Source of the DNA: Burkholderia sp. Bp9143
GTDB taxonomy: Bacteria > Pseudomonadota > Gammaproteobacteria > Burkholderiales > Burkholderiaceae
Length of the DNA: 64,000 nt
NCBI RefSeq assembly: GCF_003853645.1
Contig: NZ_QTPO01000003.1
Location: 174,145-238,144 of the forward strand
Reading direction: 5' to 3'
The notes below the pieces were generated by a model that was not told the DNA's origin, did not search any database, and saw only the letters and a program-made list of their open reading frames with translations. Shown one piece after another: positions 53,253 to 62,367 of this stretch. The first letter of the stretch is position 1. Each line of letters starts with the position of its first letter. A program made the position numbers and the translations under genes.

Positions 53253-53804
53253 TCAGTGCTTGATCGACACCGTCACCTTGGTGCCGTCGCTCATCGTGAC
53301 GGACTTCGACCCGCCATTGGTCGACATCGACACCCACTTGACCTGGCTCACCGACACGACGTCCGGGCACTGCAGCGACTTGCCGCCCGCGCTCACGTTG
53401 CGCATGCCTTTCGGCGCGGCCGCCTGGAAGCTCATCTGCACGTTCGCGTTCCCCTTCGCGTCGACCGACGGCGCGAGCCGCACCTGGGTCTGGCGCACCA
53501 TCGCGCCGTTCGCGTCGCGCGGCAGGTTGTCGGCGTTCGGGCAACCGTCCGGCATCGCGACCGCGCCGCCCGGCGGCACCGACTTCCAGTTGAAGTCGTC
53601 CGTTTCGCCCGAGCGGATCTTGCGGGTCTCCTGCGTATTGCCGAAGGTCTTCGAGTCGACCTTGACGGTGTATTCGAGCTGCCCTGTCCCGCCTCCCTTC
53701 AGGCTGCCCTTGACCGGCGGCGCCGCGAATACGCTCGCGCTGACGCACGCCGCCGCGAACACGGCAGACCACGATGCGGCGACTGACAAGCTGCGTTGGC
53801 TCAT
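53253..53804 (-). CDS. DUF6013-like exported protein
   Basis: A 183-residue exported protein with a signal peptide of about 28 residues (SVFAAP cleavage). The mature part is beta-rich: GSLKGGGTGQLEYTVKVDSKTFG, PPGGAVAMPDGCPNADNLPRDANG and VTMSDGTKVTVSIKH. Two cysteines in the mature chain could form a disulfide. I associate it with the DUF6013 group of Burkholderia proteins with moderate confidence only. No function is known. The 252-bp gap between it and the PliI-like gene is empty. Confidence 0.7.
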   Translation of the reverse strand: MSQRSLSVAASWSAVFAAACVSASVFAAPPVKGSLKGGGTGQLEYTVKVDSKTFGNTQETRKIRSGETDDFNWKSVPPGGAVAMPDGCPNADNLPRDANGAMVRQTQVRLAPSVDAKGNANVQMSFQAAAPKGMRNVSAGGKSLQCPDVVSVSQVKWVSMSTNGGSKSVTMSDGTKVTVSIKH

Positions 53805-53964
53805 GCTGACCTCCTTGTAATGCGGCGGCACGCGCGTGCCGCGCGGTTTTCGATGCATGATGCGTTGCCAGTCTACCGCCAAGCGCCATGCAATGCGCCG
53901 CAAACGCATCGGGTGTTACCCCGCTTGCGTTCGTGGCGCGGCATCCCGTACGCGCGACGCCGGC

Positions 53965-54984
53965 TCAGAAGCCGTTCAGCACCAGCTTGCCGATCGCGCG
54001 CCCGGCCTCGAGCAACGCGTGCGCGCGCCGCACGTTCGCCGCGTTGATCGTGCCGAGCTGTTCGCCGAGCGTCGTGCGCAGCGTGCCGCTGTCGACGAGC
54101 CGGGCCACCTCGCTCAGGATCTTGTGCTGCTCGATCATGTCCGGTGTCTCGAACATCGCGCGCGTGAACATGAATTCCCAGTGAAACGCGGCGCTCTTCG
54201 CCTTCAGCAGCTCGACCGGAACCGGCTTCCCGTTCTCGACGATCGTGCAGATGCCGCCCTGCGGCCGGACGACTTCCGCCGCGGCGGGGAAATGACGGTC
54301 CGTGTCGTTGAAGATCAGCACGTAGTCGACGTTCGGATGGCCGCTGTCGCGCAACTGCGCGGGCAGGTCGCCGAAATGATCGACCACGTCGTCCGCACCG
54401 AGCGAGCGCACCCATTCGGCCGACGCCGGCCGCGACGCGGTCGCGATCACGTGCAGCCTGGCGAGCGTCTTCGCGAGCTGGATCGCGATCGAACCCACTC
54501 CGCCCGCGCCGCCGATGATCAGCACCGACTTGCCCGCGTCCGCGCCCTGCGGCGATACGCGCAGCCGGTCGAACAGCGCCTCCCACGCGGTCAGCGCGGT
54601 GAGCGGCAACGCCGCCGACGCCGCGAAATCGAGCGAGCGCGGCTTGCGCGCGGCAATCCGCTCGTCGACCGCGTGGAATTCGCTGTTCGCGCCGGGGCGC
54701 GTGATGCTGCCCGCGTAGAACACCTCGTCGCCGGGCCGGAACAGCGTGACCTCGGCACCGACCGCGACGACCGTGCCGGCCGCATCCCAGCCGAGCACGC
54801 GCGGCGTCTCCTCGACCTGCGGCTTCGGCGCGCGCACCTTGGTGTCGACCGGATTCACGGAAATCGCCTCGACCCTCACGAGCAGGTCGCGCGGGCCCGG
54901 CACCGGTTGCGGCAGTTCCACGTCGAGCAGCGCCTGCGGGTCGTCGATCGGCAGGTAACGGGTCAATCCAACGGCTTTCATCAC
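53965..54984 (-). CDS. Zinc-type alcohol dehydrogenase / quinone oxidoreductase-like protein
   Basis: A 339-residue medium-chain dehydrogenase/reductase. The N-terminal substrate domain has VEAISVNPVDTKVRAPKPQVEETPRVLGWDAAGTVVAVG, and the Rossmann fold is LIIGGAGGVGSIAIQLAKTL. The structural and catalytic zinc cysteines of true alcohol dehydrogenases are absent, so it fits the zinc-free quinone oxidoreductase (ZADH1/QOR) branch despite the family name. It would reduce quinones or enones with NADPH. It is divergent from a LysR gene with a perfect 9-bp inverted repeat in the 120-bp gap. Confidence 0.88.
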   Translation of the reverse strand: MMKAVGLTRYLPIDDPQALLDVELPQPVPGPRDLLVRVEAISVNPVDTKVRAPKPQVEETPRVLGWDAAGTVVAVGAEVTLFRPGDEVFYAGSITRPGANSEFHAVDERIAARKPRSLDFAASAALPLTALTAWEALFDRLRVSPQGADAGKSVLIIGGAGGVGSIAIQLAKTLARLHVIATASRPASAEWVRSLGADDVVDHFGDLPAQLRDSGHPNVDYVLIFNDTDRHFPAAAEVVRPQGGICTIVENGKPVPVELLKAKSAAFHWEFMFTRAMFETPDMIEQHKILSEVARLVDSGTLRTTLGEQLGTINAANVRRAHALLEAGRAIGKLVLNGF

Positions 54985-55073
54985 GAAGCTCCTTCAGGGA
55001 AATCGGGCGGGCCGCGGCGCAGCCCCATGCATGCCATCGTAGGCGGCCCGATCCTTCGAGAAAACCGCTATAT

Positions 55074-55094
55074 TTCCTGAAACATTTTCAGGAA
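55074..55094. promoter_or_regulatory. Perfect inverted repeat, candidate LysR operator
   Basis: TTCCTGAAA-CAT-TTTCAGGAA: 9-bp perfect arms with a 3-bp centre, ending 10 bp before the LysR ATG and lying 90-110 bp from the divergent oxidoreductase start. This position lets one site repress the regulator and activate the enzyme gene. Confidence 0.7.
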
Positions 55095-55104
55095 TTTCAG
55101 AACA

Positions 55105-56046
55105 ATGACGTCCGATCCGATTCCGGCTCCCGACAAGCCGCTCGACCTGCTCGACGTCGGCCTGTTCGTGCGTGCCGCGCTGCTCGCGAACGTGAGCGCG
55201 GCCGGGCGCGAGTTCGGCGTGTCGGCCGCGGTCGCGAGCGCGCGCATCGCGCAGCTGGAGCGCCAGCTCGGCGCGCGGTTGCTGCATCGCACCACACGCC
55301 GCATCAGCCTCACGCAGGACGGCGAAGTCTTCATGGCCCGCGCCGAGGCACTGCTGTCGGCCGCCGACGCCGCGCGCGCATCGGTCGGCCACGGCCGCAG
55401 CGAGCCGTACGGGCGGCTGAAGGTGTCGATGTCGTCGTCGTTCGGCCGCCAGCACGTCGCACCCGTGATTCCGGCGTTCCTGCGCCGCTATCCGTCCGTG
55501 TCGCTCGACCTTCGGCTATCCGACGAGATCGTCGACCTCGTCGACGAAGGCTACGACGTCGCGATCCGCCTCGGCGCGCTGAAGGATTCGACGCTGGTCG
55601 CGCGCAAGCTCGCCGCGAACCGGCGCGTGCTGTGCTGCTCGCCCGCGTATCTCGCGGAACACGGCACGCCGCGCCATCCGGCCGACCTCGCGCAGCACGA
55701 ATGCGTGATCCTCGGCGACCAGCGCGACTGGTCGTTCGTCACGCCGCAGGGCCCGCTCACCGTGCGGGTCGGCGGCCGGCTCGTCGCGAGCAACGGCGAG
55801 GCGATCCGCGAAGCGCTCGTCGACGGCTTCGGCATCGCGATCAAGTCGACCTGGGACGTCGGCCCGCTGCTCGCGAGCGGCGCGCTCGTCACCGTGCTCG
55901 ACGACTACCCGTTCGCGAACGACGTCGCGATCTGGGCCGTCTACCCGAGCCGCGCGCACGTACCGCTGAAGACGCTCGCGTTCATCGCGTTCCTGGCTGA
56001 ACACTTCGGCGATCCGCCTTACTGGGATCGCGAGGACGAACGATGA
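55105..56046 (+). CDS. LysR family transcriptional regulator
   Basis: A 313-residue LysR protein of the CrgA/AphB-like subgroup. The HTH is in residues 11-68 (LLDVGLFVRAALLANVSAAGREFGVSAAVASARIAQLERQLGARLLHRTTRRISLT). The effector domain opens with LKVSMSSSFGRQHVAPVIPAFLRRYPSVSLDLRLSDEIVDLVDEGYDVAIRLG. Relatives often govern a divergently transcribed quinone or aldehyde reductase, matching its neighbour at 53965. The inducer is likely an electrophile, but that is by analogy. The operator repeat lies directly at its start. Confidence 0.92.
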   Translation: MTSDPIPAPDKPLDLLDVGLFVRAALLANVSAAGREFGVSAAVASARIAQLERQLGARLLHRTTRRISLTQDGEVFMARAEALLSAADAARASVGHGRSEPYGRLKVSMSSSFGRQHVAPVIPAFLRRYPSVSLDLRLSDEIVDLVDEGYDVAIRLGALKDSTLVARKLAANRRVLCCSPAYLAEHGTPRHPADLAQHECVILGDQRDWSFVTPQGPLTVRVGGRLVASNGEAIREALVDGFGIAIKSTWDVGPLLASGALVTVLDDYPFANDVAIWAVYPSRAHVPLKTLAFIAFLAEHFGDPPYWDREDER

Positions 56047-56223
56047 ACACCATCCCGTGAGCGGCGCTGGCCGGGCGTCCGCGGCGATCCGGTCGCGACC
56101 GGATACCAACCGGCTACAATGACGCGTTCGCGACGCAGTGGCCCGACGCCGGACGGGGCCCACGTTCGCAGGCGGCCGCACGCCGGCCGCGCACGCGTTT
56201 CACTAGTTTCCAATCATTCCGCC

Positions 56224-57069
56224 ATGACCCACAACCTCGTCATCCAGAGTCTCGCGCCGCTGTCGGACGCGCATCACAAACCGCTGCTCGCGCTGTCGCG
56301 CGGCAACCGCATCGTGCAGACCGACGATCACGCGCTGCGCATCGAAAACGCGAACCCCGCGCAGCGTCTCGACATCGACGCGTATTGCGGCACCCATGCG
56401 CTCGACTTCGGCTTCGTCGAAGCCGGCCGTATGCTCGGCGAGTTTGGGCTCGTCGTGATGGACATGGATTCGACGCTGATCACCATCGAATGCATCGACG
56501 AGATCGCCGATTTCTGCGGGCTGAAGACGCAGGTCGCGGAGATCACCGAAGCGTCGATGCGCGGCGAGATCCGCGACTTCAACGAAAGCCTCACGCGCCG
56601 CGTCGCGCTGCTCGCGGGGCTCGACGCGCAGGCGCTCGAGCGCGTGTACGAGGAACGGCTGCAGCTGTCGCCGGGCGCGGAGACGATGCTCGCCGGCGTG
56701 AAGGCAGCGGGCCTGAAGACGCTGCTCGTGTCGGGCGGCTTCACGTTCTTCACCGAGCGCCTGAAGGCGCGCCTCGGCCTCGACTACGCGCACGCGAACA
56801 CGCTCGAGATCGTCGACGGCAAGCTGACCGGCAAGGTGCTCGGCGAAATCGTCAACGCGGACGTGAAGGCGCGCATGCTGCGCGAAACCTGCGCATCGCT
56901 CGGCCTCGAGCCGAGCCGCGCGATCGCGATGGGCGACGGGTCGAACGACTTGAAGATGATGGCCGAGGCCGGGCTGTCGGTCGCGTTCCACGCGAAGCCC
57001 GTCGTGCGCGATGCGGCCACCGTCGCATTCGACCACGTCGGCCTCGACGGGCTGCTGCGGCTGTTCTGA
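56224..57069 (+). CDS. serB: Phosphoserine phosphatase
   Basis: A 281-residue HAD-superfamily phosphatase that performs the last step of serine synthesis. An N-terminal domain of about 75 residues precedes the catalytic core. Motif I is MDMDSTLI (nucleophile Asp), motif II LLVSGGFTFF, the motif III lysine lies in NADVKARML, and motif IV is AMGDGSNDLKMM. The length and the N-terminal extension match proteobacterial SerB. The start at 56224 is the first ATG that leads directly into THNLVIQSLAP. A strong bidirectional terminator separates it from the convergent MetC-like gene. Confidence 0.95.
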   Translation: MTHNLVIQSLAPLSDAHHKPLLALSRGNRIVQTDDHALRIENANPAQRLDIDAYCGTHALDFGFVEAGRMLGEFGLVVMDMDSTLITIECIDEIADFCGLKTQVAEITEASMRGEIRDFNESLTRRVALLAGLDAQALERVYEERLQLSPGAETMLAGVKAAGLKTLLVSGGFTFFTERLKARLGLDYAHANTLEIVDGKLTGKVLGEIVNADVKARMLRETCASLGLEPSRAIAMGDGSNDLKMMAEAGLSVAFHAKPVVRDAATVAFDHVGLDGLLRLF

Positions 57070-57088
57070 GCCGCACGGGCCGCCAATG

Positions 57089-57126
57089 AAAAACGCCGGC
57101 GCGATGTTGCATCGCGCCGGCGTTTT
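57089..57126. terminator. Bidirectional terminator serB / metC-like
   Basis: AACGCCGGCGCGAT (57092-57105) and ATCGCGCCGGCGTT (57111-57124) form a 14-bp perfect stem with a 5-nt loop, A-tract before and T-tract after. Confidence 0.92.
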
Positions 57127-57149
57127 TTCGTTGTTCCGCTGCGGTTTCG

Positions 57150-58334
57150 TTATCGGCCGAGCGTAGCGTGCATCGCACGCTCGATGTCCGCTCGCAGGTC
57201 GGCTTCGTCTTCGAGACCGATGTAGAAGCGCACCAGCGTGCCGCGATGCGGCCAGTCCGCCCGCATCGACGCCACGTCGTAAGGCATCGCGAGGCTGCAC
57301 GCGCCGCCCCAGCTCCAGCCGATCGCGAACAGCTCGAGCGCTTCGACGAAACAATCGATCTGCTCGCTGGCGTAGCGTTCGTCGAACACCACCGAAAACA
57401 GCCCGCCCGCGCCGGTGAAGTCGCGCACGAACGACGCGTGCCCCGGGCAGTCGGCCAGTTGCGGATGCAGCACGGCCGCGATCTCCGGCCGCGCCTTCAG
57501 CCATTGCGCGAGCGTGAGCGCGCTCTTGCTGTGCGCATCGAAGCGCACCTGCATGCTCGGCAGGCTGCGCAGCACGAGCGAGCAATCGTCGACCGACACG
57601 CCGATCCCGCAGCGCATCCGCGCGAGCTTCAGTTGTGCGTGCAGTTCGGCATTCGCGGTGATCGTCGCCCCCATCAGCACGTCGCTGCCGCCCGACTGAT
57701 ACTTGGTCAGCGCCTGCACCGAGATGTCGACGCCATGCTCGAACGGCTTGAACGCGAGCCCGGCCGAATACGTGTTGTCGATCGCGGTGACGATGCCGCG
57801 CGCTTGCGCGACCGTCGTGATCGCGCGCACGTCGGGCACTTCCATCGTCACCGAACCCGGCGCCTCGATCCAGATCAGCCGCGTGTTCGGCTGGATCAGC
57901 TCGGCGATGCCAGCGCCGACGAGCGGATCGTAAAAGCGCGCGGTGATGCCGAAATCCTTCGCGAGCCAGTTGCCGAAATCGGCGTTCGGCCCGTAGATGT
58001 TGTGCGGGATCAGCACGTCGTCGCCCGCCTTCACGATCCCGAAATAGACGTTCGTGATCGCCGAGAGGCCCGACGGCTGCAGCAGCGCGTGCGTGCCGCC
58101 CTCGATCTCGGCGAGCCGCTGCGCGAGCGCGAGCGACGTCGGGGTCGCATGCAGACCGTAGCGCCACTGGTTGTCGTTGTGCCACACCAGCGCGCGCATC
58201 GTCGCGAGATCGGGGAACACGACCGTCGAGGCACGCGCGACCGGCGGCACGAACGAACGGAAGCCTTCCGGAATGACGTCGTCGGGTTGAACGATGCGGG
58301 TCTGGAGTGCGCGCTTCGGAGTGGATGCAGTCAT
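57150..58334 (-). CDS. metC: Cystathionine beta-lyase-type PLP enzyme
   Basis: A 394-residue PLP enzyme of the Cys/Met metabolism family. The PLP lysine is in QALTKYQSGGSDVLMGATI, the phosphate-binding region in LLQPSGLSAITN, the cofactor Asp in AIDNTYSAGLAFKP, and the C-terminal Arg region in RFYIGLEDEADLRADI. It fits cystathionine beta-lyase (MetC), cleaving cystathionine to homocysteine, pyruvate and ammonia. The related gamma-synthases and gamma-lyases cannot be fully excluded, but the tryptophan-rich WGGACSLAMPYD segment is MetC-like. The C terminus faces serB. Confidence 0.9.
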   Translation of the reverse strand: MTASTPKRALQTRIVQPDDVIPEGFRSFVPPVARASTVVFPDLATMRALVWHNDNQWRYGLHATPTSLALAQRLAEIEGGTHALLQPSGLSAITNVYFGIVKAGDDVLIPHNIYGPNADFGNWLAKDFGITARFYDPLVGAGIAELIQPNTRLIWIEAPGSVTMEVPDVRAITTVAQARGIVTAIDNTYSAGLAFKPFEHGVDISVQALTKYQSGGSDVLMGATITANAELHAQLKLARMRCGIGVSVDDCSLVLRSLPSMQVRFDAHSKSALTLAQWLKARPEIAAVLHPQLADCPGHASFVRDFTGAGGLFSVVFDERYASEQIDCFVEALELFAIGWSWGGACSLAMPYDVASMRADWPHRGTLVRFYIGLEDEADLRADIERAMHATLGR

Positions 58335-58449
58335 AGGGCAGGAGGCCGGGAAAAAGGCCGTTCGGTTGCGGGATATGTGGCTAGATTAGCCAAAATCGGC
58401 GCGGTTGGCCCGGTACAATGCGCGCCGCATGCACCGAGCCAGCGCATCC

Positions 58450-58992
58450 TCAGTCGTCGGTGCGAAGGTTGACGATGCCGCCGACCGTCTCGATTTCCTG
58501 TACGCGGCCGTCGCGTACCTGCAGCGCCGCGCGATTGCCCGGCACCAGACGCAGCGCGACGGGCTGCGGATCCGATTCATCCGAGTTCATCCGGTCGACC
58601 TTCAGGTCACCCGTCGAGTCGAAGCGGCCGATCCACACGCCCGTGATGTTCGTGCCGTCGTTCGATTCCTCGATTTCGAGCGTGTCGCCGTCTCGATCGC
58701 CGGCGAGCAGGATCACCTCGCCCGTGTCCGTGAACTGGTATTCGCCGTGCACGCCCTCCTCGTCCGTCTTCGGGCCGAGATGCACGACGATCGGCCGATC
58801 GCCGAGCATGCCCTCGTAGCGCGGCAGGCGGGCGAATTCCGGGTTCGGCCGCAGCGGCCGTGCGGGCGCCGCTTCATCCTGCTGCACGCCCGGCGCGGCG
58901 GCCTGGGCAGCGACGACGCCCGGCATCGCGAGGCCCGCCGCCAGCGCGCCGGCGATCACCAGCGCCCGTTGCCATTCCGAATATCGACCCAC
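58450..58992 (-). CDS. Hypothetical exported protein, 180 aa
   Basis: A 180-residue protein with a signal peptide of about 30 residues (LAAGLAMPGVVAAQA). The mature part is acidic and beta-rich: GMLGDRPIVVHLGPKTDEEGVHGEYQFTDTGEVILLAGDRDGDTLEIEESNDGTNITGVWIGRF. This has the look of a small beta-barrel or calycin-like fold. I do not recognise a named family. It begins with GTG at 58992, and alternatives inside the signal peptide are possible. It is in the same orientation as metC and the kinase, but separated from both by more than 100 bp. Confidence 0.65.
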   Translation of the reverse strand: MGRYSEWQRALVIAGALAAGLAMPGVVAAQAAAPGVQQDEAAPARPLRPNPEFARLPRYEGMLGDRPIVVHLGPKTDEEGVHGEYQFTDTGEVILLAGDRDGDTLEIEESNDGTNITGVWIGRFDSTGDLKVDRMNSDESDPQPVALRLVPGNRAALQVRDGRVQEIETVGGIVNLRTDD

Positions 58993-59193
58993 CTTGTGTT
59001 GCTCCTTGCTTCAGATTCGCTCGAAAATCGCGGCGATAAGCTGCTCGTCGCCATTGCAAATCGTCACGCTCGCACAACGACCGCCAGTGCGAAAGCACCC
59101 ATTGCGGTACGCATGCCACTCGCGCCCGTTCATGTCGCCCGTCATCCGGGTGCGTGAATGGGTGCGTCGCGTGACCGACACGCGTGATTCGTG

Positions 59194-60120
59194 TCAGCCC
59201 TGCATCAGGCGTTCCACCGCCTCGCGGTGCGGAATCGGCGCGACCGCGCCGTAGCCCGTCGTCGACAGCGCCGCCGCCGCGTTTGCATAACGCGCTGCCG
59301 TGAACGGATCGTCGCCCGCGACGATCCGCGCCACGAACGCACCGCCGAAGCAGTCGCCCGCGCCCGTCGCGTCGACGGCCTCGACCGCGAAGCCCGGCAC
59401 CACGCGCCGTTCGTTCGGGGTTGCAACGTACGCGCCTTCCTTGCCGAGCTTCAGCGCGACGACCTGCGGCCCGTGTTCGAGCATCGCATCGACGATCGCG
59501 TCGCGATCGTTCGCGCCCGTGAGCGCCGTGACGTCGTCCCAGCTCGGCAGGCAGATGTCCGTCTGGCGCAGCGCTTCGCGCATCACCGCGCGGGCGCGCG
59601 GCAGCGGCCACAGCTTCAGGCGCAGGTTCGTGTCGAAGCTGACCTGCGCGCCGTTGCTGCGCGCGTGGTCGATCGCCGCGAACGCGGCGTCGCACGCGGC
59701 CGTGCTGATCGCGAGGCTGATGCCCGACAAGTGCACGGCCTTCGCCGCGGCCAACGCATCGAGCGGCAGGTCCGCCACCGCGTAGCGGCTCGCCGCGGAA
59801 CCCGCGCGCAGATAGTCGAACTGGTGGCCGTCAGCGCCGTGCGTGACGAAATACACGCCGGTCGGTGCCGTGCGGTCGATCCGCACGTACGTCGTGTCGA
59901 CGTGCTCCGCCGCCCACATGTCGGTCAGCAAGCGGCCGAACGGATCGTCGCCGATCGCGGACACGAAGCCCGTCGACGCGCCCTGGCGCGCCGCGGCGAT
60001 GCAGAAGTTCGACGTGTCGCCGCCGAAGCCCTGCAGGAACTCCGGACGGCCCGGCTGCGACTGGTTGAATTCGATCATCGCCTCGCCGAGCGCGAGGATC
60101 TGCGGAAATGCCGTGGTCAT
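59194..60120 (-). CDS. kdgK: 2-dehydro-3-deoxygluconokinase (PfkB family)
   Basis: A 308-residue PfkB-type sugar kinase that fits KdgK, which phosphorylates 2-keto-3-deoxygluconate for the Entner-Doudoroff route. Sequence marks are ILALGEAMIEFNQ, GGDTSNFCIAAARQGASTGFVSAIGDDPFG, VSFDTNLRLKLWP (typical of KdgK) and the C-terminal VDATGAGDCFGGAF with the catalytic Asp. It starts 3 bp after the rimO stop, so it is cotranscribed with rimO, an odd partnership between metabolism and ribosome modification. It resembles KguK of the kgu cluster but is separate from it. Confidence 0.88.
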   Translation of the reverse strand: MTTAFPQILALGEAMIEFNQSQPGRPEFLQGFGGDTSNFCIAAARQGASTGFVSAIGDDPFGRLLTDMWAAEHVDTTYVRIDRTAPTGVYFVTHGADGHQFDYLRAGSAASRYAVADLPLDALAAAKAVHLSGISLAISTAACDAAFAAIDHARSNGAQVSFDTNLRLKLWPLPRARAVMREALRQTDICLPSWDDVTALTGANDRDAIVDAMLEHGPQVVALKLGKEGAYVATPNERRVVPGFAVEAVDATGAGDCFGGAFVARIVAGDDPFTAARYANAAAALSTTGYGAVAPIPHREAVERLMQG

Positions 60121-60123
60121 CGC

Positions 60124-61485
60124 TCAGACCTCGCCCCACAGGTCGTGGCCGTCCGCGCCCGTGATCTTCACCGATACGAAATCGCCGACCTTGTAGCGCT
60201 TCGACGCCTTCGTCGCCGGCTCGACATAGACGACGCCGTCGATCTCCGGCGCATCCGCCGCCGTGCGGCCGATGCCGCCTTCTTCGCTGACTTCGTCGAT
60301 CAGCACCTTGAGGGTCTTGCCGACCTTGCGCTGGATGCGCTGCGCCGACACTTCCTCGGCGACTTCCATGAAGCGCGCACGGCGTTCCTCGCGAACGTCG
60401 TCCGGCAGCGCGCCGTCCAGGTCGTTCGCGGTCGCGCCTTCGACCGGCGAATACGCAAAGCAGCCGACGCGATCGAGTTCCGCCTCGCGGATGAAGTCGA
60501 GCAGCGTTTCGAACTGCTCTTCCGTCTCGCCGGGGAAGCCGGCGATGAACGTGCTGCGGATCGTCAGGTCCGGGCAGATCTCGCGCCACTTCTGCACGCG
60601 CTCGAGCACCTTCTCTGCGTTGGCCGGTCGCTTCATGCGCTTCAGGACTTCCGGATGCGCGTGCTGGAACGGCACGTCGAGATACGGCAGCACGTGGCCC
60701 TTGAACGGGCCTTCGGCCATCAGCGGAATGACTTCGTCGACGCTCGGATACGGATACACGTAGTGCAGGCGCACCCATGCGCCGTACTGCGCGGCGAGTT
60801 CGCCGAGCGCGGCGACCAGGTCGGTCATGCGCGTCTTGATCGGCTTGCCGTTCCAGAAGCCCGTGCGGTACTTCACGTCGACGCCGTACGCGCTCGTGTC
60901 CTGCGAGATCACGAGCAGTTCCTTCACGCCCGACTTGAACAGGTTCTCCGCCTCGAGCATCACTTCAGCGACCGGACGCGACACGAGATCGCCGCGCATC
61001 GACGGGATGATGCAGAACGTGCAGCGGTGATTGCAGCCTTCGGAGATCTTCAGGTACGCGTAGTGACGCGGCGTGAGCTTGATGCCCGCGGCCGGCACGA
61101 GATCGGTGAACGGGTCGTGCGGCTTCGGCAGGTGCGAATGCACGGCCTGCATCACTTCGCCCACCGCGTGCGGGCCGGTGACGGCGAGCACCTTCGGGTG
61201 GACTTCCTCGATGAGGTTCGAGCCGCTGGCACTCGACTTCGCGCCGAGGCAGCCGGTGACGATCACCTTGCCGTTCTCGGTCAGCGCTTCGCCGATCGCG
61301 TCGAGGCTTTCCTGCACGGCTTCGTCGATGAAGCCGCAAGTGTTGACGACGACGAGGTCGGCGCCGTCGTAGGTGCCGGAGATTTCATAACCTTCGGCGC
61401 GCAGTTGGGTGATGATTTGCTCGGAGTCGACGAGGGCCTTCGGGCACCCGAGGGATACGAAGCCTACTTTGGGGGACTGGGACAT
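60124..61485 (-). CDS. rimO: Ribosomal protein S12 methylthiotransferase RimO
   Basis: A 453-residue radical SAM enzyme that adds a methylthio group to the conserved aspartate of ribosomal protein S12. The N-terminal UPF0004 domain supplies three cysteines for the auxiliary cluster ([28 protein letters not shown]). The radical SAM motif [21 protein letters not shown] follows, and a TRAM domain closes the chain (about 385-453, [15 protein letters not shown]). The MRGDLVSRP segment and C-terminal length distinguish RimO from MiaB. It is followed directly by kdgK. Confidence 0.95.
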   Translation of the reverse strand: MSQSPKVGFVSLGCPKALVDSEQIITQLRAEGYEISGTYDGADLVVVNTCGFIDEAVQESLDAIGEALTENGKVIVTGCLGAKSSASGSNLIEEVHPKVLAVTGPHAVGEVMQAVHSHLPKPHDPFTDLVPAAGIKLTPRHYAYLKISEGCNHRCTFCIIPSMRGDLVSRPVAEVMLEAENLFKSGVKELLVISQDTSAYGVDVKYRTGFWNGKPIKTRMTDLVAALGELAAQYGAWVRLHYVYPYPSVDEVIPLMAEGPFKGHVLPYLDVPFQHAHPEVLKRMKRPANAEKVLERVQKWREICPDLTIRSTFIAGFPGETEEQFETLLDFIREAELDRVGCFAYSPVEGATANDLDGALPDDVREERRARFMEVAEEVSAQRIQRKVGKTLKVLIDEVSEEGGIGRTAADAPEIDGVVYVEPATKASKRYKVGDFVSVKITGADGHDLWGEV

Positions 61486-61766
61486 CTGGAATGTGGGGGC
61501 GTGGCGGCAAAAGCGTGAGTTTACAGCTATTTATGGGTCAGCGAGGCAAAACCGGCGGCCGACATGCCGTGGATGGCGCCCCCAATATGCAGTGCGCCCG
61601 GGCGGATCGAGCCGCCACGGACGGTTGATCCAGCCCTTTCACGCCGACGATGATGAGCCGACGGCCCCGATTACCCCGGCCAACGCCCAACAATCGCCCC
61701 GGCCCCACCGCGCCGCCATGCGAAAATCGCGGCATCAACTCTCTTCACTTACCCAACGGGGTTCGC

Positions 61767-62021
61767 ATGACCACCCACATCACGATCGAATTCACCGAGC
61801 ACGCTGCCGAAACCATCAGCGAGCAGACCAGCACCAGCTTTTCCTATGACCAGGGCGCGCACGTGCCGCAACCCGGCGACTTCGTCGAGCTCGAGAATTC
61901 GCGGCAGACGTTTCTCGTGATCGGTCGCGTGTTTTCGCTGAAGGCCAACTACTGCGCGGTGAAGCTCGTGCTCGATCTTCCTCCGGCGGACGACCATCAG
62001 GATTTCGATCCGGCACTTTGA
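61767..62021 (+). CDS. Hypothetical protein, 84 aa
   Basis: An 84-residue protein of unknown function. It begins ITIEFTEHAAETISEQTSTSFSYDQGAHVPQPGDFVELENSRQTFLVIGRVFSL, which suggests a small beta-barrel (SH3- or OB-like), and ends with the acidic tail ADDHQDFDPAL. It has no signal peptide. The ATG at 61767 follows a GGGG stretch; the longer frame upstream is Arg/Pro-rich and unlikely. It is flanked by divergent rimO and the convergent pha genes. I do not assign a role. Confidence 0.65.
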   Translation: MTTHITIEFTEHAAETISEQTSTSFSYDQGAHVPQPGDFVELENSRQTFLVIGRVFSLKANYCAVKLVLDLPPADDHQDFDPAL

Positions 62022-62367
62022 GCAAAGCCGGCGAGTTGCGCCGGCCTCGCGGCGACGTATCGTTGCGCGGCCCGACGCAACGGCACCGGCCCTGGCCGGC
62101 ACGAACGCACGCCGTCAGGCGCAACACCTGCCGGTCTCGTTTCGCTGACTCACTGGAATTCGATCGACAGACCTACGGTCATGCCCGCTCCACGCGAGGA
62201 CGCAGGCATTCGGTGCCGACGATCAAGTACGACCGTCGGCGACATCATGCGGCAGCGGGCCGCCGACCATCGTCGTGCCCGGGCACACGATCGGCCGCAT
62301 CGCACCGCCGCACGTCGCGGCGCCGGCCGTCCGGCGGCGGGGGCCGCCGCGGCCGGCCGCGCAAGCG
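62022..62367. other. Intergenic stretch before phaR, no gene
   Basis: About 346 bases, very GC-rich at its 3' end. A GCCGGC stem (62027-62032 with 62040-62045) lies just after the 84-aa gene but has no T-run. Nothing else is recognised. Confidence 0.4.
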
